From positions 1-40,186 of the forward strand of contig JAFDFZ010000039.1 of the NCBI GenBank assembly GCA_019309565.1: a stretch of 40,186 nt of DNA, in the 5' to 3' direction. Source of the DNA: Deltaproteobacteria bacterium (lineage in GTDB: Bacteria > Desulfobacterota > Desulfobacteria > Desulfobacterales > SURF-15). The translations under genes were made by a program, and so were the position numbers. The notes under the pieces were generated by a model. The model searched no databases and was not told the DNA's origin. It worked only from the letters and a program-made list of their open reading frames with translations. Below are positions 32,434 to 40,135 of this stretch, piece by piece. Numbering within the stretch: position 1 is the first letter of the stretch; the number at the start of each line of letters is the position of its first letter.

Positions 32434-32829
32434 TCATCCCTCCTCACAAAGCGCCTCTGCCGCTCGTTTAATCCACCCACTAAAAACAATCGCTTCTGAG
32501 GTCATCTTCATTAACTGTCCGTTTGTATTTATCAAATGACCTGTAAGATACTCAGTAAAGAAAGTTTTGAAATCTTTATTTTGTAAATGGCCATCTTGAG
32601 GGAAATATGCCTTTAAGTGATCCAGTATTATCTTGGCTGCTGCTTGGTGATGGTCTTCTTTTTTTGCCAAAAAAAACGCCCAGGTGGCTAACAACCCATT
32701 TTGTTGAAGCATCGTGGGTAACCCGCGTGCCAGACTTAAGAACTTTTCATTCTGCTCTTTCTTCGCATTTGAAATTTTTGCCACATTTTCAAAGGCGTGT
32801 TTCGCTCGGATTTGATTCAGATTTATCAT
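32434..32829 (-). CDS. cmr5: Cmr5 (Cas11 small subunit)
   Basis: A 131-residue, all-helical protein with the Cmr5 signatures: RAKHAFENVAKI, ARGLPTMLQQNGLLATWAFFLAKK and the closing EAIVFSGWIKRAAEAL. Cas11 subunits form the inner filament of type III complexes. The gene overlaps cmr4 by ATGA. A second Cmr5-like domain is fused to the RAMP at 37257-38612. Confidence 0.92.
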   Translation of the reverse strand: MINLNQIRAKHAFENVAKISNAKKEQNEKFLSLARGLPTMLQQNGLLATWAFFLAKKEDHHQAAAKIILDHLKAYFPQDGHLQNKDFKTFFTEYLTGHLINTNGQLMKMTSEAIVFSGWIKRAAEALCEEG

Positions 32830-33782
32830 AATTCCATACCTCCTGAATAGATCACCCAGGTCATTTGGGTAACTCCCATCCCTATCGACTCTTTCCCGCC
32901 GAGATGCAGGTAGTTCTGTTTTTTGAGAGGATCACCGGAAAGACTTGAGCGTAAAAATGATAACGTTGCCGTCGGTTCTGAAAAGTTTTGACCGCCGTCA
33001 TCATTCTCCGGCTTTCGTTGTTTTGTAGCACCGATCATTCCGTAAAGGATAGTCTCTGGAGGTATGCTCTCAACTGAAAAGAGCATGCCCCCTTTCACAG
33101 TTTTGGCGGAAGTCAGAGTATTGTGCTGAACCAGCATTGTCGCATGATTGACAAAATGATAAAAAGCGGTGTCACTGACCAGTATCACACGCTTATCCAG
33201 TTCGCTTATTTGAATTTTACCAGCAATGTTCCCTGCCAGAGCTTCAAGATTTGTTCGGGCATCATCCGAATTTGCCACTGGTGTAAAGCAAAACTCTTCC
33301 AGGTGCAAAAAGGGTTGGTTTGCGTTTCCAAGGACAGCAGGGCCGATGTATTTATCCTCTCCGATGTCTGTCAGCCCTTCGATATTCGCAGTGGCGCAAG
33401 ACAGGAAATAGCTGAGATCACGCTTATAACGCTCCAACACCAGGGGACTGGTTATCCATAAAAACACTTCCTTATCGGAGCGTACCGGATAAAACAGCAG
33501 CCGGGCGTCGTGAACTGCCAGGCATCCGGCGTATTGGTTTTCCGCCTCTTCCATCTCATCCTCATCCGGCCCAAACAACTTTTTAGTCAGAGCCTTGAAT
33601 TCTTTTCCTTTTTTTTCGAACCATTCTCGCAAGCTCCCCCGAATGCCAGAACCAGGAATGTAAGGATAACCGGTGGAACGCTCGCGAATCACGGGCAGAT
33701 CCACCACTCCCACCTCCTGCCCGCAGCCGACGTGCAGAGGGGTGATCGTACGGTAAAAAATTAATGAGTGTTCGTAGTTCAC
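32826..33782 (-). CDS. cmr4: Cmr4 (Cas7 backbone and RNase subunit)
   Basis: A 318-residue RAMP: ITPLHVGCGQEVGVVDLPVIRE with D28 at the position of the catalytic Asp of Cmr4/Csm3, then TGYPYIPGSGIRGSLREWF, and the C-terminal glycine loop LGGKESIGMG. Cmr4 forms the crRNA-binding backbone and cuts target RNA at 6-nt steps. It overlaps cmr5 by 4 bp and follows the large Cmr1-like gene by 15 bp. Confidence 0.93.
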   Translation of the reverse strand: MNYEHSLIFYRTITPLHVGCGQEVGVVDLPVIRERSTGYPYIPGSGIRGSLREWFEKKGKEFKALTKKLFGPDEDEMEEAENQYAGCLAVHDARLLFYPVRSDKEVFLWITSPLVLERYKRDLSYFLSCATANIEGLTDIGEDKYIGPAVLGNANQPFLHLEEFCFTPVANSDDARTNLEALAGNIAGKIQISELDKRVILVSDTAFYHFVNHATMLVQHNTLTSAKTVKGGMLFSVESIPPETILYGMIGATKQRKPENDDGGQNFSEPTATLSFLRSSLSGDPLKKQNYLHLGGKESIGMGVTQMTWVIYSGGMEL

Positions 33783-33797
33783 AACAAACTCCTTATG

Positions 33798-35231
33798 CTA
33801 TGATTTCTTTGGTGCTATTGGCAACGGAACTATCTCACCAGCATGATCCAAAAAACCTGATGTTCCTGATGCCCCTTCTATCGCTTTCCAGCTTGTCATC
33901 TCCACCAGATTTTTATCCTCATGATGCCTGTGCGTGCCGATTTTCCGACCATCCCCAAAAAAACGAGATTTTAAAAAGAGCGAAACAGCGTAGATGGAGT
34001 TATTCGGGGCTAAGAAAGTTTTTAAAATTAAAGGCGATCCACGACGCGTTTCTTTGTCCAGAGGATAGCCGTCATACTGAACATACGGGCCTTTTTTGAA
34101 TCGCTGTACATACGGCATACCAAAGGCGAGGCGATGGGGAATATTGTTGGGTGGAGTATTTTTTTGCCAATCATGGCCTATGGCTAAATCTTCTTGCACA
34201 ATTTTCGGATGGTTGCCGGACATATCGTATATTCGAACCTTTCTGAATGCCCGGTAAAAATATTTAAACACCTGAGTATACGTATCCTCCGCACACTTCC
34301 AACTGCTCTGAGAGATAAAGATCCGGGTGTTTTTCGAAAAAGCGGAATAATCCGGTGGGTCAACATCTGGAAACACGGTCTGTGCATCCCATACAGAATC
34401 AAACGCTTCTTTAAACCATTCCAGAATATTCATTCCACTTTTCCACTCCGGCAAAAAGGAATCTACCGGCTCTAAAATCTCAACAGCAACAGATCCCCAA
34501 CCACGGCGAGAACGCGAACCAACTCCACCAAACAAATGGAGCAGTCTCAAACATTTAACTAATACTCCAATCTGCTGCTCATTCCCGTAGGCTCGAAAAG
34601 AAAACCTAACACCGCTTGGAATTGCTTTCCGCTCCCCACTATTGTGATAAGAAGTAGCTTCTCCTGATTTCATCATTAACGGACCAAAACCCAGATATAC
34701 AGCGGCAGTTCCGATTATTTCCGCTTGATTCACAATCTCTCGTTTGAGCTTTTCGCAAAGAGGACGACTCAGCGTTTTTTGCAAAGATTTCTCAAGTTCT
34801 TTTTTGCTTATGAATATGCGATTTTTGAGTTGTTTCAATCGTGGAATGACCTCCCCGGCATCTTCACCCATTGATGTTTTTAGTGTGTCTAACACTTCAT
34901 CGGTCAAGCAGTATTTAGCTGAGATAATCATTGGTTTCCAATCTTGTGGTGACTGACAGAAGGGAATAATCCTTAATCCCTGACCACGAGTCGTGTCTCC
35001 GAAGATGCGAGCTTCCTCTGTCTTCAATTCTCCCAGGTCCTTTCCGGGGTACATTGAACGAAACCAAAATCGAAGCACGCCACGTAATGATGGGATACGC
35101 AAGCCATCTCCACCCGGACCTATAATCCGGCGAATAACCGGCTTCCCCCTGTGACAGCGGAAAACTTCTTCCATGCCACCGGCAACAAAAGCAGGAGAAA
35201 TTATTCTAAGTGAAAAAACCAACTTTGGCAT
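33798..35231 (-). CDS. Large Cmr1-like RAMP (second Cmr1)
   Basis: The start is set at MPKLVFSLRI (35231), six bases after AAAGGAGG; a 16-codon longer frame begins right at the neighbour's stop. The 477-residue protein has the Cmr1 pattern: IISPAFVAGGMEEVFR, IPSLRGVLRFWFRSM, IFGDTTRGQGLR and GGVGSRSRRGWGSV. It is about 150 residues longer than the Cmr1 at 30147-31139, mainly through a C-terminal extension. It may replace or supplement Cmr1 in the complex, or recognise a different target end. Two Cmr1-type proteins in one operon are unusual. Confidence 0.85.
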   Translation of the reverse strand: MPKLVFSLRIISPAFVAGGMEEVFRCHRGKPVIRRIIGPGGDGLRIPSLRGVLRFWFRSMYPGKDLGELKTEEARIFGDTTRGQGLRIIPFCQSPQDWKPMIISAKYCLTDEVLDTLKTSMGEDAGEVIPRLKQLKNRIFISKKELEKSLQKTLSRPLCEKLKREIVNQAEIIGTAAVYLGFGPLMMKSGEATSYHNSGERKAIPSGVRFSFRAYGNEQQIGVLVKCLRLLHLFGGVGSRSRRGWGSVAVEILEPVDSFLPEWKSGMNILEWFKEAFDSVWDAQTVFPDVDPPDYSAFSKNTRIFISQSSWKCAEDTYTQVFKYFYRAFRKVRIYDMSGNHPKIVQEDLAIGHDWQKNTPPNNIPHRLAFGMPYVQRFKKGPYVQYDGYPLDKETRRGSPLILKTFLAPNNSIYAVSLFLKSRFFGDGRKIGTHRHHEDKNLVEMTSWKAIEGASGTSGFLDHAGEIVPLPIAPKKS

Positions 35232-35279
35232 AGAATCCTCCTTTTGTTCATGGCCCATTGCCAATTCGCGATCTGGCAT

Positions 35280-36419
35280 CTATATGGGTTCGGTAACCGG
35301 TTTATCTTCCCAAACCAGTTGCAAAGCCACTCCGATAGCCAACGCCACCGAACCCAGAACCAGCAGTTCAGGTGGTTTGGGCTGCACCGAATTTGATTGA
35401 TCGAGAAAAGCGCCTGATGTAATAATCGGAGCGCTTAAATGCAGGCCGACAGCGCTGTAAATTACAGCCATCTGCATCAGAGACCCCCCGCGTTTAAGCA
35501 AGCTAAGTTTATACTGCAGTTTGGGTTTTACATGCCGTAAGATGGTTTGCGCAAGGTATAACCACACTGCTGCAATCATGGCTGCGGAAATAAGCAAATA
35601 CACCCCCCAATGCCACTTCAGGCTCAATACATACTTGACCATTGAACTGGCAGAGAAAAGATACAGGTAACCAATGCCGATAGTAGCACCCAGCCGCGGG
35701 ATCATCACCTGAATAGCACAATTACGAGGGATTTTCGCGCGCCGAATCACATATAGCATACAAAGCAGGATAACCAGAAAAATCCAAACTAAACAACCCC
35801 ACCAGGCTTCCTGGAGCATTCCAAAACAAATCCAGTTGACGGCGACCCCAAAAACGATCAGCACAGCCATGATTGTAAATGGCCGGGTGGCTTTCCGCCC
35901 ATTTTTGAATACCGCGAGTGCGCCTGGAATATTGAACCGCTGCAAAAACCATTGAAAGAAATAGTTCTGGTAGTAAGACCAGTGAGTTAGCTTATTCTTT
36001 ACCGTTATTTGCCCGCCATAGTTCGATTTTCCTTCTTCCATGCTTTCCCAGAGTTCCAAGATGTAGTCATCTCGTTCCATGCTCCGCAATTTCTGCAATT
36101 TCTCCTCTAACTCTTTATTATCGGTGCCGGCCATCTCCTTCAGTTTTTTATCACTGAGCCGTTGGACCCAGTACCACCATTGCAACGCAGTATGATGGTT
36201 GCTCTGCACCCAACTCAACCAGGCCATGAAAAGGTCTACGGGGTCGTATATAGGAATATTATTGCTGTCATAAAAATCCCCATTTCCTGCCTGAACAGCC
36301 AATCCCAACTTTGTTTCCAGAGAAGCCTGGCGCAGCTTATCGAGTAAATCCCCATCCCTATAATTCCTTAGTTCTGAACGAAATTTTTTGGCATGATCCA
36401 GAAAGGACTCGTGTTTCAT
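35280..36419 (-). CDS. Membrane protein coupled to the CARF gene (candidate type III membrane effector)
   Basis: A 379-residue protein. Residues 1-~180 are soluble, helical and charged, rich in Trp (ALQWWYWVQRLSDKKL; EKLQKLRSMERDDY). Then come about six hydrophobic helices near 184-204, 207-227, 244-266, 271-293, 314-337 and 352-373. There is no nuclease or protease motif I can recognise. The ATG at 36419 is two bases past the CARF stop; a GTG at 36425 would overlap it. Known type III accessory membrane proteins (Cam1-like CARF-TM, Csx23) act by depolarising or disrupting the membrane on cyclic-oligoadenylate binding. Here sensor and membrane parts would be separate proteins. Function is inferred from position. 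Confidence 0.6.
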   Translation of the reverse strand: MKHESFLDHAKKFRSELRNYRDGDLLDKLRQASLETKLGLAVQAGNGDFYDSNNIPIYDPVDLFMAWLSWVQSNHHTALQWWYWVQRLSDKKLKEMAGTDNKELEEKLQKLRSMERDDYILELWESMEEGKSNYGGQITVKNKLTHWSYYQNYFFQWFLQRFNIPGALAVFKNGRKATRPFTIMAVLIVFGVAVNWICFGMLQEAWWGCLVWIFLVILLCMLYVIRRAKIPRNCAIQVMIPRLGATIGIGYLYLFSASSMVKYVLSLKWHWGVYLLISAAMIAAVWLYLAQTILRHVKPKLQYKLSLLKRGGSLMQMAVIYSAVGLHLSAPIITSGAFLDQSNSVQPKPPELLVLGSVALAIGVALQLVWEDKPVTEPI

Positions 36420-36421
36420 GA

Positions 36422-37186
36422 TCACATCTCGACTGATACAGGTAAGCAGAAGGAACCTTGTTCTTTAGAACTGAATGAATGCGTAAAAATAATGTCCGCA
36501 TCTTCATGCATATAATGCACTTTCAAACGCCTTGAAGGCAGGTGGTTCAGGGCTTTAATCGCATATACCTTATATCCTCCTGAGACGATAATATGAATCC
36601 AAGCATATTTTTCATCGGAATCGATCAGCTCCCAGACCAGCTTGTCAAATTCGTTCAAACCATTCAAGATCTCTTCAGGCTCTGTTGAAGAAAACCCGAC
36701 AAGTGGTTTTCTGTGAATTTTGCCTAGGTCACCATCGATCAGTTTTCTGTATATGTAACGGAGGTGTTCGGCACACTCATAAGTATCTCCAGATTCATTG
36801 CACGCAAAGAATATATCGGCTGCTCTCAAAAACGCTTTCCACCCAGCACCTTCTTGAAACTTTTCCGCAAATGCCAGAAGAGAAGTGATCTCGGCGCTGA
36901 AACGCCGGCGGTATTTAGGATCACCGCCGGAATAATCAAAAGCCGCCGATGACCAGGCTTCAGCATTATCGGTTCTTAAATTGTTACGAAAGCATTTTTC
37001 CACACATTCTGCGCGCATTTGACGATTTTTCGGAAAATTGAGGCCACCGCCTTCTCCTGGAGTCAGAAAATATTGATAATTCTTCCACTCTGCCTCATCC
37101 ATAAATTCCGGTTTACCCTTCCATTCCCAGGTGGCGGAATGAAAGAGCGAAGTTCCCACGGTGACGATAATTGCGTATTTATCCAT
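36422..37186 (-). CDS. CARF-domain protein (APE2256/Csm6-type sensor)
   Basis: A 254-residue soluble protein. The first strand and loop, IIVTVGTSLFHSATW (TVGTS at 9-13), and the second motif IIVSGGYKVYAIKALNHLP (SGGYK at 202-206), followed by HYMHEDADIIF, match the CARF fold of the APE2256 family. CARF domains bind cyclic oligoadenylate made by Cas10. No HEPN R-x4-6-H, nuclease or HTH motif is visible, so it is either a bare sensor, a ring nuclease, or a regulator of its membrane-protein neighbour. AGGGGAG lies before the ATG. Confidence 0.75.
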   Translation of the reverse strand: MDKYAIIVTVGTSLFHSATWEWKGKPEFMDEAEWKNYQYFLTPGEGGGLNFPKNRQMRAECVEKCFRNNLRTDNAEAWSSAAFDYSGGDPKYRRRFSAEITSLLAFAEKFQEGAGWKAFLRAADIFFACNESGDTYECAEHLRYIYRKLIDGDLGKIHRKPLVGFSSTEPEEILNGLNEFDKLVWELIDSDEKYAWIHIIVSGGYKVYAIKALNHLPSRRLKVHYMHEDADIIFTHSFSSKEQGSFCLPVSVEM

Positions 37187-37226
37187 GGCAAGCTCCCCTA
37201 TCTTTTTTGATTCTGATTATTACATA

Positions 37227-37244
37227 TCTTCCTATCATATCTCC
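37227..37244. repeat. CRISPR-repeat-like fragment inside the cas operon
   Basis: TCTTCCTATCATATCTCC matches the array's TCTTCTTATCATCTCTCC at 16 of 18 bases, in the same orientation, in the 70-bp gap upstream of the CARF gene. It could be chance in a pyrimidine-rich stretch, or a repeat-like element used for autoregulation. Confidence 0.3.
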
Positions 37245-37256
37245 AATGGGAGTGTG

Positions 37257-38612
37257 CTATCGTGTCTTTGCTGACGCTGAGGCCTTATATCTTAAATTCT
37301 GAGTGGTCTGTAGTTCCAATTCGCTATACCGCCGCAACCACTGCCACCGGGAAAGCACCTCCACAACAAATGTTTTCTCAAAAGCCTGTGAAAACCAAGG
37401 CTGTCCCTTAAAAGTGCTAAGATCGCCACTAATATTTAAAAGATACGAGATCAGCCGTTCATAGGCTCGGGCCTCTGGCTTGCGCTTATTTACATCTTTA
37501 ATAGTGGGTTTGGCTTTGGCAAGGGCAAAGGCAATGGTAGCTTGAAGGCCCTCTTTATGAAGCCGCCAGCCGAAATCACCAATCGCCGAAGCGAGTTTAT
37601 CACGGAATGCCTGTTCCTCTTTATTTGCTTTTACAATCGTTTCATAGGCGTTACGCATCAGGATATATGGTTTGCTCATTGCCTTATGCTGATGTTGGCT
37701 AATTTGCAGATGACTTTGTTCCTCTTCAGTTGATGCAGGAACTGAAGAGATGATATCGAGTTTGCAATAGCCGAGTCCATTTCCTTCGAAGGAGCCTAAC
37801 TGCAAGATATTCATTGGAAATTTAAAGTCTTTGTTTCCCAAGAGAGTAAAAAAGGAGCAAAATACCGAACCCTCTGGAATAGTCTCAATGCGTCGCAGGG
37901 ACCGAGCTTTAGCATATTTTGTTTCATTATCGACTGCGGTGGTATCGAGGATTTCCGCTGCCTGTTGCCAGAAATAACCAGAGGCGCGTTCATCGGCAAA
38001 AATAACCGTTTCAGTGCATGAAAACGGATTTCCGCTCAAACGGGAAAACAGTGAAAGCAGCTTTTCCACTGTCTCACCAACTTCAGCCTGTATCTGTTTA
38101 ATGGTAAATGGTGCCGAAAATGGTGGAAGTCCGGGGATAGCGAGAACATAGGCACTGCCCTGCTCATACTGGGTAAGCCGACTGATTATTGGTGATAGAT
38201 CCGGCTGGTTAGTGTTGCTTATGCTCTCTAAATAAAGAAATTTGAGGAAGTTAAGACGTGGAAATACCCAGCAGCGTTCACCTGTAAGCGCCCGGACCGG
38301 GAAAGTCAGAAGATCACCATTTCCTATGACTAGCTGGCCCGCAAAATTTTCATCGCCAGTGTTCGTAATCCTGTTACGGGTACCAAAAAAATGGTCAACC
38401 ATATTTTTTATTTTTTCATCAGAACTGGCCTCGTATGCGTTGCGCATCACCCCGCGTATAACGGAGTTCGGCAAAAACGGCAAACCGTAGTATGCATCAA
38501 CCTGGGTGGGACGATCCAGAGTTGCCTGCCCGCTCATAGTCCCTATATTGGTATTGCTTATAAGCGCTAGTCGGATTAAATGATGGCCCGGTACGATTGT
38601 TTTCATTTCCAC
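37257..38612 (-). CDS. Cas7-like RAMP fused to a Cmr5/Cas11-like domain
   Basis: A 451-residue protein. Residues 1-~290 are a Cmr4/Csm3-like RAMP: ISNTNIGTMSGQATLDRPTQ with D33 at the place of the catalytic Asp, GLPFLPNSVIRGVMRNAYE, and a glycine loop LGSFEGNGLGYCKL near 272-285. Residues ~311-435 align with the Cmr5 encoded at 32434-32829: MRNAYETIVKAN against KHAFENVAKISN, LHKEGLQATIAFALAKAK against LQQNGLLATWAFFLAKK, and SRWQWLRRYSELE against SGWIKRAAEAL. This looks like a Cas7-Cas11 fusion. It overlaps cmr3 by 10 bp. Separate cmr4 and cmr5 genes are also present, so the fusion probably fills an extra or specialised place in the complex. Confidence 0.8.
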   Translation of the reverse strand: MEMKTIVPGHHLIRLALISNTNIGTMSGQATLDRPTQVDAYYGLPFLPNSVIRGVMRNAYEASSDEKIKNMVDHFFGTRNRITNTGDENFAGQLVIGNGDLLTFPVRALTGERCWVFPRLNFLKFLYLESISNTNQPDLSPIISRLTQYEQGSAYVLAIPGLPPFSAPFTIKQIQAEVGETVEKLLSLFSRLSGNPFSCTETVIFADERASGYFWQQAAEILDTTAVDNETKYAKARSLRRIETIPEGSVFCSFFTLLGNKDFKFPMNILQLGSFEGNGLGYCKLDIISSVPASTEEEQSHLQISQHQHKAMSKPYILMRNAYETIVKANKEEQAFRDKLASAIGDFGWRLHKEGLQATIAFALAKAKPTIKDVNKRKPEARAYERLISYLLNISGDLSTFKGQPWFSQAFEKTFVVEVLSRWQWLRRYSELELQTTQNLRYKASASAKTR

Positions 38613-39811
38613 ACCCCCAGCAATATTCGCCCGAAACCGGAGTTGCGAAAACTATCGCTCAGCGGCTCCAGCCATTTGGATTCAATCAGTAATTCTTTTT
38701 TTTCATCTGTATTCCATGCATAAAAAAAGACCGATCCAGCAGGTATTAAATGCCTGATTTCCCTCGGATGCTGGCCGCTGCGATTGATATTCCAGCCGCT
38801 AAATACCTGCTCCCGACCTATGGCAGCGGCAACGGGCTTATGGCCATCCACCTCAGGCCATCTTTCTTCCCGCACCGCCGGAGTCAACAGGTAAGCGAAA
38901 AAACCTCTGCTTCCGGCTGCCGCCTTCTTGATTTTTGCCTTTAGCGTTTGTAACGGACTGGCGGGTGTAATCTTTTTATAGCTGATAATCGCCCGCCCCC
39001 TGTCACCCCCCAAGAATGCAACCGGGGCCTTCAACTTTCCTTTTATTTCTCCAATGGTTCTGTAAAACGCCAAGAACCCTGCTGACCCCCAGCGATATTC
39101 GTTGGTCACGCCGGAAAAGAATCGCCGGTAGGGCCGGGTAAACAACATCTCGGTTTCGGCGGTGTTGCTGCTATATTGCATTCTCAATCCTGCTCGCATC
39201 TCCGGTTGGTGGAGCTGGTCGGTAGGTAGATAATTTATTCCTTTTTGCGCATTCTCAGGCATTAAGAGCTGGTTTTCCTTAAACGACCACATCAGAATAT
39301 CGGCCAGCACCGCCTCACTGATGTAACCAGTAGGCTCTTCTTCATTCTCATGCAGATTGTTTTCCAATAAAAACTCCATATTACGCTCAGTACAGGAGAC
39401 CAGATCATTTTTACATTCCCGAAATCGCGGCAATTCACCCACTCGGATAGTGCCGTACCGATTAATAAATTGAATATGTCGCGGCCAAGGGTACCACGGT
39501 TGATTTTCGATATCGCAATACATATATCCGAGCAACTCTGCGCGTTTTTTGGATCCCTGATCGATCACATTGCAAAATCCTCCCAACACCGAACTTAAGG
39601 GCATCCATGTATATTCATCCTCATCAATAGGTACCCCGTATTGGGCGGCAATATTGGCTCCGATCGCTCCGAAGATAGTATGTGGTGAAGGTTCTTGAGC
39701 TTTCAGATCGTGATCTTGCCCGGCACGAGCAGTGCGGTGATCCCGAAACAAGATGGGCTCAATAGGCGTTAGACGTATTTCATAGATCGGTCCATTGGAT
39801 ATAGCGTTCAT
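38603..39811 (-). CDS. cmr3: Cmr3 (Cas5-type RAMP)
   Basis: A 402-residue protein with the Cmr3 opening LTPIEPILFRDHRTARAG, then SPHTIFGAIGANI, PWPRHI and WMPLSSVLGG. The C-terminus NSGFGRILLGVW is the typical closing RAMP loop. Cmr3 binds the 5' handle of the crRNA next to Cas10. It overlaps the small upstream ORF by ATGA and the Cas7-Cas11 fusion gene by 10 bp. Confidence 0.92.
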   Translation of the reverse strand: MNAISNGPIYEIRLTPIEPILFRDHRTARAGQDHDLKAQEPSPHTIFGAIGANIAAQYGVPIDEDEYTWMPLSSVLGGFCNVIDQGSKKRAELLGYMYCDIENQPWYPWPRHIQFINRYGTIRVGELPRFRECKNDLVSCTERNMEFLLENNLHENEEEPTGYISEAVLADILMWSFKENQLLMPENAQKGINYLPTDQLHQPEMRAGLRMQYSSNTAETEMLFTRPYRRFFSGVTNEYRWGSAGFLAFYRTIGEIKGKLKAPVAFLGGDRGRAIISYKKITPASPLQTLKAKIKKAAAGSRGFFAYLLTPAVREERWPEVDGHKPVAAAIGREQVFSGWNINRSGQHPREIRHLIPAGSVFFYAWNTDEKKELLIESKWLEPLSDSFRNSGFGRILLGVWK

Positions 39812-40059
39812 ATATCATTCCTGTTAGCTTGAAATTGTGATTCTCTGGCTAAAAACGCGATCAGATGGAACTGATTGGAAAGATGCTCGCGCTCCTGGTT
39901 ATCTAACCCTCTGAACCATTCGGCGCCTTTCAATTTTCGCCAAATTTCCTGGCGCTTATCGCTCTTCTTTGCTTCGCTTTTTTCCGGGACATCCAACTTG
40001 CGAAAGACGATGCGTTTTACTTCCGCTGTGACCGGAGTTTGAATAGAGGGATTTCTCAA
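39808..40059 (-). CDS. Small ORF upstream of cmr3; possible Cas10 C-terminal fragment
   Basis: An 83-codon frame starting with TTG, overlapping cmr3 by ATGA. A TGA lies just upstream in frame, so it is not continuous with a longer gene. The C-terminus, IWRKLKGAEWFRGL and HLIAFLARESQF, is helical and reminiscent of the end of Cmr2/Cas10, and cmr2 usually stands directly before cmr3. It might be a truncated Cas10 tail or an independent small gene. I cannot decide from this sequence. Confidence 0.35.
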   Translation of the reverse strand: MRNPSIQTPVTAEVKRIVFRKLDVPEKSEAKKSDKRQEIWRKLKGAEWFRGLDNQEREHLSNQFHLIAFLARESQFQANRNDI

Positions 40060-40108
40060 TTCTTCTGAGGGAACTCAACAGTCTAAAGTTTTGTGCCGTC
40101 ATGCGGCC

Positions 40109-40135
40109 AAAGGCAACGCATATTCCGTTGCCTTT
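40109..40135. terminator. Strong stem-loop upstream of the cas operon
   Basis: AAAGGCAACG (40109-40118) and CGTTGCCTTT (40126-40135) form a perfect 10-bp stem with a 7-nt loop. The A-start and T-end give a bidirectional terminator-like shape. If it ends transcription coming from the right, the visible cas operon would begin at the 83-codon ORF; a short open frame from the window edge stops at 40099 within this zone. Confidence 0.5.

Noticed and set aside
36422..37186. HEPN ribonuclease motif in the CARF protein
   Set aside because: No R-x4-6-H motif is present, so a Csm6-like RNase is not supported.
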